A DNA stretch of 48,806 bases from Parachlamydiales bacterium (GCA_027459675.1 DAIDHO010000009.1:1-48806); one strand, 5' to 3'; positions 7,719 to 16,781 are shown, numbered from the stretch's first letter. A program made the numbers and translations. Notes: generated by a model from the letters alone, not told the origin.

Positions 7719-7747
7719 AAGCTCGATTTTGTTAAAAAATCGAGCTT
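7719..7747 (-). terminator. Strong terminator, 12-bp stem
   Basis: AAGCTCGATTTT and AAAATCGAGCTT form a perfect 12-base-pair stem with a five-base loop. On the minus strand the stem runs into TTTTTT, so it is a textbook terminator for the small Lys-rich gene at 7758-7853 and may also stop phoH transcripts. Confidence 0.8.
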
Positions 7748-7757
7748 GCCATACGAT

Positions 7758-7853
7758 TTAGCAGCAGGACCCGCAGCCTTTCATGGACTTTTTTTTCTTA
7801 GTCGCGGTTTTTTTCTTTTTTTTCACTACTTTCTTTTTTGCTTTTTTTACCAT
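7758..7853 (-). CDS. 31-residue Lys-rich microprotein ending in CGSCC
   Basis: The minus-strand frame encodes 31 residues: a run of Lys with Val, Ala and Thr (MVKKAKKKVVKKKKKTATKK) and then an end reading SMKGCGSCC. Seventeen of 31 residues are Lys. Support that it is a real gene: AGG about nine bases before the ATG, a perfect terminator stem with T-tract 10 bases beyond the stop, and a free intergenic location. The basic part resembles the tails of chlamydial histone H1-like proteins Hc1/Hc2; the Cys cluster could bind metal or form disulfides. It is too short to be found by ordinary gene callers. Function unknown; nucleic-acid binding is an inference. Confidence 0.65.
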   Translation of the reverse strand: MVKKAKKKVVKKKKKTATKKKKSMKGCGSCC

Positions 7854-8187
7854 TTTTCAACCTACTTGTTGTTGTTTTGCCACATATGATGGGGTTCATC
7901 ACATACGCCTATTTACCCCACCTCGTCCTCCCTTATCTTGCTTAACTGGGCTGAGTGCAACACGCAGCAGCGCTGCGCTTTTTCTCAACCCTTTCCTGCA
8001 CCCATAAGAGGTTTCTGGGGTTATTACTACGAGATAATACGATGGAATTTTTTCTTCAACAAAGGAATCACATTTGGCTATTAATTGGGTGTAATCCCCC
8101 CCAAGTAGCCCCTGTGAAGATTTTCTATTTAAAATATTAGTTTACAACTGCAGGGTCGATGCTTAAGATAAGTTGCAAGAGGTTATT
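7854..8187. other. Intergenic stretch
   Basis: No supported gene. It must contain the divergent promoters of the Lys-rich microprotein (minus) and the DUF2147 gene (plus), but I see no clear -35/-10 pair. Confidence 0.4.
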
Positions 8188-8685
8188 ATGCAAAAGACCA
8201 CTCTTTTAGCCTTTCTTCTTTTCCTTTGTTCGATTCTCCAGGCGGAAGATATTACAGGGTTTTGGCAAACGATCGACAGTAAGACCCATCAGCCGAGCTC
8301 GGTGGTGGCGCTATATCCGTATGAAGGGAAGTACTACGGAAGAATTATTGGGACCTATAACGATAAAGGCCAGATTGATGATTCGATTTATACGCCCAAG
8401 AGTAGAGCAACTGGCATTGCTGGAAGTCCCTATTATTGTGGTTTTGATTTTGTTTGGGATGCAACTTTCGAAGGTGGAGGGCGATTTGCGGGCTATGTGA
8501 CAGATCCGCGGGATGGAAAGACCTACGATGCTGAAATTTGGAGAAAGGGTGACAATCTTATCCTCCGGGGAGAACTGTTTATGTTTGGGAGAAATGAAGT
8601 ATGGCCCCCTTTTCCAGATAGTCGATTTAATGATCAGTTTAAAAAACCCGATCTATCAACTTTTATTCCAGTGATTCCCAAATAA
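8188..8685 (+). CDS. Exported DUF2147-family protein
   Basis: A 165-residue protein with a signal peptide (MQKTTLLAFLLFLCSILQA) and the DUF2147 signature: an initial DITGFWQTID, a G-K-Y-Y-G-R-I-I-G strand, the central GFDFVW, and YVTDPRDGKTYDAEIW. These are small exported beta-barrel-like proteins found in many Gram-negative bacteria; their function is not established. The start is the ATG at 8188, because AAGAGG lies at 8177-8182; the longer frame from a TTG at 8173 would begin before that site. It is a single gene between the microprotein and the tmRNA. Confidence 0.85.
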   Translation: MQKTTLLAFLLFLCSILQAEDITGFWQTIDSKTHQPSSVVALYPYEGKYYGRIIGTYNDKGQIDDSIYTPKSRATGIAGSPYYCGFDFVWDATFEGGGRFAGYVTDPRDGKTYDAEIWRKGDNLILRGELFMFGRNEVWPPFPDSRFNDQFKKPDLSTFIPVIPK

Positions 8686-8978
8686 TTTTTAAAGAATTGA
8701 AATTTGTTCCTTCTTTTCTTAATTTTTGTGATTGATAATAAGTGATTTATGACAATTGTGTTCTCGCAAAAAGTTTTGTGATAAAGAGAGACAATGAAAA
8801 GGAGTTAAAGTATTGAAACCTCCTTGGAAAGTAGAATTACCCATCAGGGCTAAGGAGGGTGTTTTACCCCGATAAATTTGATTTATAAGGATAAAAAATA
8901 TTAGACCTCTTGCGTAATTAAATTTTTTGCTATGCTCCTTACCCTTTTGGGAGGAAGAGCATTGAGTAAGTACGAAGA
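8686..8978. other. Intergenic stretch with IS-end relic and weak hairpin
   Basis: No gene found. CCTCCTT near 8819 can pair with AAGGAGG at 8852-8858. At 8902-8925 the sequence TTAGACCTCTTGCGTAATTA resembles, in opposite orientation, the IS-end relics found at 4126, 22035, 40645 and 41473. Confidence 0.4.
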
Positions 8979-9006
8979 AAGGCTGCAGTCGTGAAACTGA
9001 AGCCTT
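8979..9006 (-). terminator. Putative terminator of tmRNA
   Basis: AAGGCT-G-CAGT and ACTG-A-AGCCTT form a 10-pair stem with one mismatch, ten bases beyond the tmRNA 3' end on the minus strand, followed by TTTCTTC. Confidence 0.5.
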
Positions 9007-9015
9007 AGTTTGGGT

Positions 9016-9390
9016 TGGAGGTGGAGAGATTCGAACTCTCGTCCTAAGCGAACATCCCACTCATGACTACATGCTTATCGCCTCCTTATTTAAGGTGATT
9101 ATGCTGGGAGGCGCCCCACGATTAATCACCGTGCCTTTGAAAGTCTTGGACTGCTTTACTCAAAGGCAAAGTAAAGGCCCACACCAGGATATATGACGAT
9201 AACTCTAATGCTCCCGGTCGGACGTTAGGTTATCGGAATTCGGCAGCGGTTAAGCTGCAACTGCTAAGCAGGAATCGAATTCTTGGTGAGTATTCTCGCC
9301 AATTACTTGTTTACCGATGGATTAAGGAGGAGATCGATAACCTCCGCATGCCACGGGTCTTCAGCTCCCTAGTCGAAGCCTTTCACCCCC
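9016..9390 (-). ncRNA. ssrA: tmRNA (transfer-messenger RNA)
   Basis: On the minus strand the RNA begins GGGGGTGAAAGGCTTCGAC and ends GAGAGTTCGAATCTCTCCAC followed by CTCCA. The first seven bases pair with CACCTCC at the 3' end (one G-U), forming the tRNA-like acceptor stem; GAGAG-TTCGAAT-CTCTC is the T arm. The length of about 375 is normal. CCA is not encoded after the discriminator A and would be added by CCA transferase. A -10-like TACAAT (plus-strand 9397-9402) lies seven bases upstream. The RNA rescues stalled ribosomes together with SmpB. It lies between the DUF2147 gene and ileS and is transcribed away from ileS. Confidence 0.93.
9250..9300 (-). other. ssrA: tmRNA tag reading frame
   Basis: Within the tmRNA a minus-strand frame from GGC (9300-9298) to TAA (9252-9250) reads GENTHQEFDSCLAVAA. 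The terminal LAVAA fits the hydrophobic C-terminal degron of SsrA tags, and the upstream AAGTAATT resembles the sequence before the resume codon in other tmRNAs. GGC as resume codon is inferred; the stop and C-terminus are firm. Confidence 0.75.
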
Positions 9391-9449
9391 GTCGTTATTG
9401 TAACATAATTGAAATTAGTATACCATGGGACGTTTTGATAGGGAAAAAA

Positions 9450-12400
9450 ATGTTCGAAATAAATGAGGCTGAATCGTTTCCAGATAGAGAATTGAGGGTT
9501 TTAGAATTTTGGGAGCGGGAAAAAATTTTTCAAAAGTCGCTAGAGGGGACGAAAGGGGGCCTCTCGTTCTCTTTTTATGATGGCCCTCCTTTTGCAACAG
9601 GGCTTCCCCATTATGGACACATTTTAGCTGGGACAATTAAGGATGTGGTCCCTCGTTTTTGGACGATGAAAGGATATCATGCCCCCCGGCGTTTTGGGTG
9701 GGATTGTCATGGGCTTCCTGTGGAGAATGAAATTGAAAAGGCACAGAATCTATCGGGAGCTTCTGAAATTGAAAAATTCGGAATCGGTAAATTCAATGAA
9801 GAATGCCGTCGTATTGTTTTAAGATACACACAAGAGTGGAAAGCTACCGTTGCGCGGATGGGGCGGTGGGTCGATTTTGATCGAACGTACCACACCATGG
9901 ATAAATCTTTCATGGAATCGGTGTGGTGGGTTTTTGGGGAGCTCTATAAGCAAGGTCTTATTTATGAAGGGCTGAAGGTGATGCCTTTTTCAGCTAAGCT
10001 AGGAACTCCCATTTCAAACTTTGAAGCCAATCTTAATTACCGCGAAGTTAACGATCCATCGTTGGTGGTGGCTTTCTCTCTTAAAGACGATCCGGAGGTT
10101 TCTCTTATCATTTGGACGACAACACCTTGGACTTTACCTTCCAACCTCGCAGTGGCGGTCCATCCGAATCTGGACTATGTCAAAATGAGGGATCGGGAAA
10201 CGGGGCGTATTTTTATTTTAGCACAGGCACGGATACAAGCTCATTTTAAAGAATATGAAGTGTTGGAAATAATGAAGGGAAAGGCTTTAAAAGGGATCGA
10301 GTATAATCCTCCTTTTTCCTATTTTACTCAGACGTGGGAAAATAAAGCTTTTCGAGTACTTCTTGATGAATTTGTCACGATTGAGAGTGGAACAGGTATC
10401 GTACATCTTGCTCCTGCTTTTGGAGAGGCAGACTTTTTTATTTGTCAGCGGGAAGGAATTGATCCTGTGTGCCCTGTGGATCAAAATGGAAGATACACTG
10501 CTGAGATTCCTGATTATGAGGGTCTCTATGTCAAAGATGCTGATAAAGAAATTATCCGCCGTTTGAAAACAGAAAATAAAGTGGTTTCTCATGGACAAAT
10601 CCATCACCGCTATCCTTTTTGTTGGAGATCTGATACGCCCCTGATTTACAAAGCGGTGAGGACATGGTTTGTCGCGGTCGAAAAAATCAAAGATCGCCTC
10701 TTGAAGGCCAATGCCCAAATTCATTGGGTTCCCGGTCATATCAAAGAGGGCCGTTTTGGAAAATGGCTTGAAAACGCTAGGGATTGGGCAATTTCGCGCA
10801 ATCGGTATTGGGGTTGTCCTATTCCCCTTTGGAGAAGCGAAGACGGGGAGCTGTTTGCAATCACAAGTGTCAAAGAGCTGGAAGAGAAAGTGGGGAAAGA
10901 AGTGGTCGATTTGCACCGTCATTTTATCGATGATTTGACCTTTATCCATAACGGAAAAGTCTTTAAGCGGATTCCGGAAGTGTTTGATTGTTGGTTTGAA
11001 TCGGGGTCAATGCCGTATGCGCAGAATCACTTTCCATTTGAGAATGAAGCCTCTACCCTAAATGCTTTTCCGGCTGATTTCATTGGGGAAGGAATTGATC
11101 AGACTCGAGCGTGGTTTTATACGCTGACAATTCTATCGGTGGCTATTTTTGATAAGCCTGCTTTTAAAAATGTGATTGTCAATGGAATTATCTTGGCAGA
11201 AGATGGCATGAAAATGTCAAAAAGGCTTAAAAACTATCCAGAGCCTCTATCGGTTGTCAATAAATTCGGAGCAGATGCGGTTCGGTTGTATTTATTGAGC
11301 AGTGCAGCAGTTATAGCGGATGATTTAAAATTTTCAGTGAGGGGAGTAGAGCTTGTTTTAAGGCAAGTCTTGATTCCTATGTGGAATTGTTATGTCTTTT
11401 TAGCAACCTATGCTCGGATCTATAATTTTGAGGGAGAGTGTTTGAAAAAAAAACCTGCTGCTCCTATCGATCAATGGATTTTATCAGAGCTTCAAAAGCT
11501 AGTTGAAAAAGTGGGCAATTCTATGCAGGCGTATGAATTAAAAGAAGCAGTGCATCCCCTCATGGATTTTGTCGATCAGCTCACCGATTGGTATATCCGT
11601 CGGTCGCGTGCGCGTTTTTGGCAGGATAAGGCAACACCTGATCGGCAAGAAGCTTTTCAAACTCTTTATACCGTGCTTATGACGGTATGTAAAGTACTGG
11701 CTCCTTTTGCGCCTTTTTTAAGTGATGCGATTTATCAAAATTTGAAAACTAAAAAAGATCCGCTTTCTGTTCATTTATGCTTCTTTCCTGAGGCAGAGAA
11801 AAAATGGAGAAATCTTGCTCTTGAAGAAGAGATGGCCCTTGTTCAACAAGTGGTGAGTTTAGGACATTCGCTTAGAAAAGAAAATAAGCTCAAAGTGCGT
11901 CAGCCGCTTTCTAAAGCCCATTTGATCTGTTCTGATGAAAGGGTGCGCAGTGCCTTGAGAAGACAGCAAGACCTTGTGGCAGATGAATTAAATGTTAAAT
12001 GGATCGAATTGCATGCCGATGAATCTCGCTTTGTCAAACTGAAGGCAAAGCCGAATTTCCGCGTACTGGGAAAAAAGGTGGGTAAGAGGATGAATGCTAC
12101 CCAAGTGGAAGTGGAAAAGCTTTCGTTAGCCTCTTTGAAAAAACTTCTTGCAGGCCATCCTATTCAAATCACTGTTGAAGGTGAAGAGATCGTGCTCACA
12201 CCGGAAGATGTGGGAGTGGAGCGAGAAGTGATTCCTGGGGTTATTGCCCTTTCCTCAGGAGAGCTGACTGTCGCGCTCGATACTCAGCTGAATGAGGAGC
12301 TTCTTTTAGAGGGAATTGCTCGAGAGCTTGTGAATAAGATCAATAATATGCGGCGGGAAGTTAATTTTGCCGTCACCGATCGGATCGATGTGAAAATCCA

Positions 12401-12563
12401 AACAGCGCCTCAAGTGCGAAAAGCCTTTGAAGCCCATCGAGACTATATATGCCATGAAACACTTGCAATCAGTTTTGAATTTATAGCAGTTGAAGCGGAC
12501 GCATTAGATATCAACGGATATCCTACATGTATCTCTCTCCAGAAAGTAGTTCATAAGTGTTAA
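9450..12563 (+). CDS. ileS: Isoleucyl-tRNA synthetase
   Basis: A 1037-residue class I synthetase. The ATP-binding HIGH motif appears as HYGH at residues 54-57 and KMSKR at 588-592; WTTTPWTLPSN marks the CP1 editing domain. IleS rather than ValS or LeuS is indicated by the GPPFATGLPHYGH context, the length and the position next to lepB, as in chlamydial genomes. The frame is open further upstream to 9348, but that extension would lie inside the tmRNA gene, so the ATG at 9450, preceded by AGGG, is chosen. It charges tRNA-Ile in the cytoplasm. The 3' end is convergent with lepB, 39 bases apart. Confidence 0.95.
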   Translation: MFEINEAESFPDRELRVLEFWEREKIFQKSLEGTKGGLSFSFYDGPPFATGLPHYGHILAGTIKDVVPRFWTMKGYHAPRRFGWDCHGLPVENEIEKAQNLSGASEIEKFGIGKFNEECRRIVLRYTQEWKATVARMGRWVDFDRTYHTMDKSFMESVWWVFGELYKQGLIYEGLKVMPFSAKLGTPISNFEANLNYREVNDPSLVVAFSLKDDPEVSLIIWTTTPWTLPSNLAVAVHPNLDYVKMRDRETGRIFILAQARIQAHFKEYEVLEIMKGKALKGIEYNPPFSYFTQTWENKAFRVLLDEFVTIESGTGIVHLAPAFGEADFFICQREGIDPVCPVDQNGRYTAEIPDYEGLYVKDADKEIIRRLKTENKVVSHGQIHHRYPFCWRSDTPLIYKAVRTWFVAVEKIKDRLLKANAQIHWVPGHIKEGRFGKWLENARDWAISRNRYWGCPIPLWRSEDGELFAITSVKELEEKVGKEVVDLHRHFIDDLTFIHNGKVFKRIPEVFDCWFESGSMPYAQNHFPFENEASTLNAFPADFIGEGIDQTRAWFYTLTILSVAIFDKPAFKNVIVNGIILAEDGMKMSKRLKNYPEPLSVVNKFGADAVRLYLLSSAAVIADDLKFSVRGVELVLRQVLIPMWNCYVFLATYARIYNFEGECLKKKPAAPIDQWILSELQKLVEKVGNSMQAYELKEAVHPLMDFVDQLTDWYIRRSRARFWQDKATPDRQEAFQTLYTVLMTVCKVLAPFAPFLSDAIYQNLKTKKDPLSVHLCFFPEAEKKWRNLALEEEMALVQQVVSLGHSLRKENKLKVRQPLSKAHLICSDERVRSALRRQQDLVADELNVKWIELHADESRFVKLKAKPNFRVLGKKVGKRMNATQVEVEKLSLASLKKLLAGHPIQITVEGEEIVLTPEDVGVEREVIPGVIALSSGELTVALDTQLNEELLLEGIARELVNKINNMRREVNFAVTDRIDVKIQTAPQVRKAFEAHRDYICHETLAISFEFIAVEADALDINGYPTCISLQKVVHKC

Positions 12564-12602
12564 TCGCTTTCTAAAGATTCCCTCCCCTACGCAAGACATC
12601 TA

Positions 12603-14474
12603 CTACAGAAATCTAAGAGGGAGGCGATTGCGTCTGCGATGGATAATGTACCAGGCGCTGAAACTAGTTCCGGCTATCAACCAAATCAGCAGACGACCGG
12701 GGTTGAACAAAGGGTAGCCGGGCTGATTCGGTAAACCAAAGCGCGATCCAGGGGGCCAAAAAATGAAGGCGGGTCCTCCTCGAAGGTTAGCTTGAGGAAC
12801 AAACCCAAATTGCCGACTATCGCCACTGTTTGCATGGTTATCTCCTAGCACGAGATAACAATTTGCAGGCACATTGAGTCCATATTTTTTGATTTTTTCT
12901 GCATCGATTTTTCCGTCGGGAAGCAGGGGAGGGGATTGATCGATGAAAGGGCGGTAAGGGATGCGCGAGGATAGCTTTCGCTTTTCTTCGCGATCGATAA
13001 ATCGAATCAAAGTGGGATCATCCTTTGTCATTAAAGGAGCGCCCATTACATATAGATTTCCATCCCGGAAATAGGCATACCTCGATGGAGAGATCGATTG
13101 ATCCTTGCTCTGTGGATTGTATCTGGTATCAAATTCAATGCCGATGTTGAAGAAAAGCTGGGTCCTCTGCACATCAAACCAGTAAATGGGATGGGAGGGA
13201 GGAAGCTCATGGGTGATTCCTTGCCAGCCGACAGAACATGCTTTTCCATAATAAAACTCGTAGGTGCCATCAGGAATACCCGGAAGGTAAGGGAAAAAAG
13301 TTTGGCTGCCGTACCTTTTGGGGTTAACTCCGTAGCGGTATGCAAATCCTTTGTCAATGATAAAACGGGCGGTATAGAGGTTTTGCATGAGAGTTTTAAG
13401 GTGAGCCTCTTGCAAAGGAATAATCGAGGTTGAAAGGCCTATTTGAGGTCTTAAGCGATGCATTTCATCATAGGCCATCTTTGTCCCTGAAAGAGAGGGA
13501 TGGTGTTTGAGCTCGAGATAAAGCACTCCTTCTTCCATTTGGGAGGGTTCTTGATCGGTGAGTATCCTTACCTGCTCTTTGGTAAGAAGACGTGCCATTG
13601 CGTAATTGCCTATACCCCAAAGGCTGTGGTAACTGAGATGGGGATAATGTTTGGTGACAGGAGGGAGGAGTTCTCCACGGGCGACTGTAGGGCTGAGAGC
13701 GTAGAGTCGAGCGATGGGTTGATTCATTTGATAAATCATGACAGGAGAGTAAACGCCTGGAATAACGGAGGGTGTTGTAGCAGGATGTGTTCCTTCAAAA
13801 GAAATGAAAGGGATATGATCAATTTTAGAAAGTTTGGGGAGTTGAAGCTCAGGTGAAATGTCTTTCCCTTTTGCATCAATGCCATAAATAAGACCGCCAT
13901 AAAAATAAAGCGTATCACCCGGTTTACCAATGAGTCGTTTAACGAGCAGTTTTTTCCCGGGGAACAGATAAAAATAGACGGTATCAGAATCTGGAAAGTC
14001 CATATTTTCTGTTGTAAAAATGACAATATTATTTCTTTTTATGAGATCGGAATTAAAATAAAAGTGGCCCGGGGTTAAAGGGTAATTAATTCCAAAATCA
14101 GTTTTTGAAACGGCAAGCCGGTCTTGCTCTTTAAAGGTAGGACGCATCGATCCTGTCGGAATTTCATACAACTCAAACCACATTTGACGAATGAGAATGG
14201 CAATAGAAAGCGCGACTCCGATTCCAATGATAAAGTCACGGATTTGCTGAAAAGTGGTTTTCTTAAGGTGATGAGAATAGAGATGTTGAACATGTGATAT
14301 CAAAAGGCGACATCTCTTCTCATTTTTTGATAAGATTGCAGATTGAAGTTCCAATAAACTTTGCTTAATATCTTCCTGAGTAGAAGGAGACAGTTTGTCT
14401 TGCACCTTTAAATAGCGATGATAAGTGGCTAGAAGAAGTTTTTTTGCTTTGCGTAATAGAAAGAATTTTTTCAT
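12603..14474 (-). CDS. lepB: Signal peptidase I, long chlamydial form
   Basis: A 623-residue S26 peptidase. After an N-terminal basic coiled part (1-78) there is one membrane segment (about 81-99), then the catalytic Ser box IPTGSMRPTF with Ser109 and the Lys box LLVKRLIGKPGD with Lys179. A very large insertion of roughly 300 residues separates these from the C-terminal conserved box VLGDNHANSGDSRQFG. Typical signal peptidases have about 200-350 residues; chlamydial LepB is known to be about twice as long. The enzyme removes signal peptides from exported proteins at the inner membrane. The gene faces ileS convergently, matching the chlamydial gene order. Confidence 0.93.
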   Translation of the reverse strand: MKKFFLLRKAKKLLLATYHRYLKVQDKLSPSTQEDIKQSLLELQSAILSKNEKRCRLLISHVQHLYSHHLKKTTFQQIRDFIIGIGVALSIAILIRQMWFELYEIPTGSMRPTFKEQDRLAVSKTDFGINYPLTPGHFYFNSDLIKRNNIVIFTTENMDFPDSDTVYFYLFPGKKLLVKRLIGKPGDTLYFYGGLIYGIDAKGKDISPELQLPKLSKIDHIPFISFEGTHPATTPSVIPGVYSPVMIYQMNQPIARLYALSPTVARGELLPPVTKHYPHLSYHSLWGIGNYAMARLLTKEQVRILTDQEPSQMEEGVLYLELKHHPSLSGTKMAYDEMHRLRPQIGLSTSIIPLQEAHLKTLMQNLYTARFIIDKGFAYRYGVNPKRYGSQTFFPYLPGIPDGTYEFYYGKACSVGWQGITHELPPSHPIYWFDVQRTQLFFNIGIEFDTRYNPQSKDQSISPSRYAYFRDGNLYVMGAPLMTKDDPTLIRFIDREEKRKLSSRIPYRPFIDQSPPLLPDGKIDAEKIKKYGLNVPANCYLVLGDNHANSGDSRQFGFVPQANLRGGPAFIFWPPGSRFGLPNQPGYPLFNPGRLLIWLIAGTSFSAWYIIHRRRNRLPLRFL

Positions 14475-14735
14475 ATAACAATGAATGTATGAGAAATAAC
14501 ACTAGCATGGGATCCCTTTTACACGCCAAAAGATTTTTATCCCCCTACCCGATTTCAATTGACAAGCTTTGAGCATATAGGGTTAGGAAAAGGTGTGGAA
14601 AGTTTGTTGATAACTCCTTCTAAAAGTTAAGTAAAAAGATCAATAGAAGTTCTCCCAATGACTTCTTTAAGTCAAAGAAAATCAGCAGTTTAAATTTTCT
14701 TTTCCTCGATACAATCTAAATTGTGGGAATGTTGT

Positions 14736-15458
14736 TCATAAGTGAGGTTGAATGAGATTAGGTTGTTGAAAAACAAGGGGTTGAGGGGAGGACATGTGAT
14801 GTCCAGAGTCTATTGCACGGAGGCTCCCTTTGTAGTGAGGACTTTTCACTTCAATCCAAATAGGAAAGGCTTGAGAAGAAAAATAGAGTTCAATCTCGCA
14901 CTCCGAAATCAGAGAATCGTCTTTCGGCCACCGCGTTTTCCAAGCGCTAATAACTGCTTGCTCGAGTTTTTTTCCTTCTACAATGACAGTGGGATTCCAA
15001 ATTGATCGGTGATCTTGTTCCTCGGGGGGAGGGGGGGGGCCAATCCGCTTTCTTTCCTCAGGGGCTGTTTTATGAAGAGTGAGCGAAAGGAGGCGAGGCA
15101 AAAAGTGTTGAGAACCGTGAATGGGAAGCCACATTCCTTGGGAATGGGAATAACATTCTTGCAGCTCATTGGTTTTGAGGTTAATGATGTAAGTGATCCA
15201 GGCGGTATGTCCTGGGGCTCCTTCTTGTATCCACTCTTTCCAATTTTTGTCCTTAGATCGATCGAGTGAAGGAACATCCACTTCTTCGAGGATGAGGTAG
15301 GCGGGAGTAAGGGAGCGAATCAGAAGAACAGAAGAAGTTCCGCCTTGCTCAGTCACTACGTAATCGCCCGGGATTCCACTAGTTATTTTATCTTTTAAAG
15401 AAAAAGCATTAATAAATGAAATAGATAAAATGGCAATTATAATTAATAATTTCTTCAT
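14736..15458 (-). CDS. Exported protein of unknown function
   Basis: A 240-residue protein with a signal peptide (MKKLLIIIAILSISFINAF). The remainder is mixed, with a beta-rich N-terminal half (DYVVTEQGGTSSVLLIRS), a conserved-looking WLPIHGSQHFLPRLLSL and a Pro-rich IGPPPPPEEQ. I recognise no domain. The neighbourhood, downstream of lepB and on the same strand as it, corresponds to the place of CT021 in C. trachomatis as I recall, which is also hypothetical. The CDF gene ends eight bases before... its coding start lies on the upstream side of this gene: 15467 is the CDF stop, so the two genes are probably co-transcribed. Confidence 0.65.
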   Translation of the reverse strand: MKKLLIIIAILSISFINAFSLKDKITSGIPGDYVVTEQGGTSSVLLIRSLTPAYLILEEVDVPSLDRSKDKNWKEWIQEGAPGHTAWITYIINLKTNELQECYSHSQGMWLPIHGSQHFLPRLLSLTLHKTAPEERKRIGPPPPPEEQDHRSIWNPTVIVEGKKLEQAVISAWKTRWPKDDSLISECEIELYFSSQAFPIWIEVKSPHYKGSLRAIDSGHHMSSPQPLVFQQPNLIQPHL

Positions 15459-15466
15459 AATCCCAA

Positions 15467-16375
15467 TTATAAATTATGCTGACAATCGTAGCAATACCGG
15501 GGTTCAAATCCTTTGGGGTCTTCTACTTGGATTGTCATATGGCGGATTCCATAGGTCTTTTCGAGCATATCGCGGGCCCTTGAAAGAACGTCGGTGGAGG
15601 TCTTTGATACGAGGTGGACGCTTAAGGCGACTTTGTGGATGGAAGCCGCCCAGATATGAAGATCGTGGACTTCGTCGACTCCTTCGAGGGATGCGAGCGA
15701 TCTTTTAACGGCTCGTGGATCGATACCTTCCGGGGTTGCTTCCATTAAAATTGAAATAGACTGGCGAATCACTTTTCCTGATCCTCTTAAAATAAAAAGG
15801 GTAAAAACTAGCGTGATGATAGGGTCGATTAGATTCCATCCCGAAATCCACAAAATAATTCCGCTCAAAATCACCCCAATACTTCCAAAAAGATCGCCTA
15901 GCACATGTAAATAGGCGGCTTGCACATTTAAATTTTGTCTTTGTGTTGGATGGAGAAGCTTTAACATCACGAGGTTAGCAATGAATCCTGCGGTTGCGAC
16001 TGCAAATACGAGTTTTCCTTCGACTAACTGGGGCTGCAAGAAGCGGTGGACAGCCTCATAAGAGAGGATCGCACAAAGTATCCAGAGAGAAATGGCGCTT
16101 ACAAGGGCTCCTAAAATCTCGGCGCGTTGATAACCATAGCTCATAGTGTGAGTGGTAGGCCGGTGGGCAATTTTGGAAACAATGAGCCCTAAAAGAAGAG
16201 CTCCGACATCGGTGAACATATGCAGAGCATCGGAAAGGAGCGCCAAGCTGTTTGCAATTAATCCCCCGATGACTTCGATGAGCATGAAAACCAACGCAAT
16301 CCACAGAGCGCTGTGCAGGGCATTAATGTGACCCTGATTAGGATGATCTCCATGTCCCTGCGTGCAAACGTTCAT
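15467..16375 (-). CDS. Cation diffusion facilitator family metal exporter (CzcD-like)
   Basis: A 302-residue CDF protein. It opens with a His-rich stretch (CTQGHGDHPNQGH), then six membrane helices to about residue 215. Metal-site residues are visible in LLSDALHMFTDVGALL (helix 2) and AAYLHVLGDLFGS (helix 5). The C-terminal cytosolic domain (EGVDEVHDLHIWAASIHKVALS) is the ferredoxin-like dimerisation part. CDF proteins export Zn2+ (also Co2+, Cd2+) by proton antiport at the inner membrane. It likely forms an operon with the exported protein gene that follows on the minus strand, eight bases after its stop. Confidence 0.92.
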   Translation of the reverse strand: MNVCTQGHGDHPNQGHINALHSALWIALVFMLIEVIGGLIANSLALLSDALHMFTDVGALLLGLIVSKIAHRPTTHTMSYGYQRAEILGALVSAISLWILCAILSYEAVHRFLQPQLVEGKLVFAVATAGFIANLVMLKLLHPTQRQNLNVQAAYLHVLGDLFGSIGVILSGIILWISGWNLIDPIITLVFTLFILRGSGKVIRQSISILMEATPEGIDPRAVKRSLASLEGVDEVHDLHIWAASIHKVALSVHLVSKTSTDVLSRARDMLEKTYGIRHMTIQVEDPKGFEPRYCYDCQHNL

Positions 16376-16425
16376 AGTTGAAGTCTATCTGATTATGATT
16401 ATATTTAAAAGAAACTGCAGGTTTT

Positions 16426-16758
16426 ATGAAAAAATGGGGATGGGTCTTTTTTATGTTAGTTTCTGCCTTGTATGCAGATAGGGCATCCGAAGCTTGCAAA
16501 AAAGAGATTAAGACAATCGATGCACAGATTCAAAAGCTACAAGCGGAAAAACAAAAACATGCTGACCTTGCCAAGCAATATCAAGCTGCAGGAGATCGAT
16601 GGAGGTATGATACAGGTCGTATTCAAGATGCGCATGAAGCGTGGGGAAAAGCAGATGACGAACGGGCCCGCGTGATTGAACTGCAACTGCAAATAGATCA
16701 GCTTTATGAGAAAAAAAATCGTATCTATCAATTTTATCCACAACTTCAGAAGGAATGA
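16426..16758 (+). CDS. Small exported coiled-coil protein
   Basis: A 110-residue protein with a signal peptide (MKKWGWVFFMLVSALYA) and an almost wholly helical remainder with heptad-like spacing (IDAQIQKLQAEKQKHADLAK and IELQLQIDQLYEKKNRI). It ends 23 bases before the autotransporter gene, on the same strand, so it may be co-transcribed and could act as a periplasmic helper, for example a Skp-like holdase by size and character. No direct sequence match to Skp is visible; the role is inferred from context only. Confidence 0.65.
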   Translation: MKKWGWVFFMLVSALYADRASEACKKEIKTIDAQIQKLQAEKQKHADLAKQYQAAGDRWRYDTGRIQDAHEAWGKADDERARVIELQLQIDQLYEKKNRIYQFYPQLQKE

Positions 16759-16781
16759 TGGAGATTCTCTTTTAAAATTTT

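Noticed and set aside
9348-9449. Extended start for ileS
   Set aside because: The extra 34 codons fall within the tmRNA gene and its promoter; the ATG at 9450 gives the family length and has a ribosome-binding site.
14559-14590. TTGACA followed by TATAGG
   Set aside because: The spacer is only about 11 bases, too short for a sigma-70 promoter.
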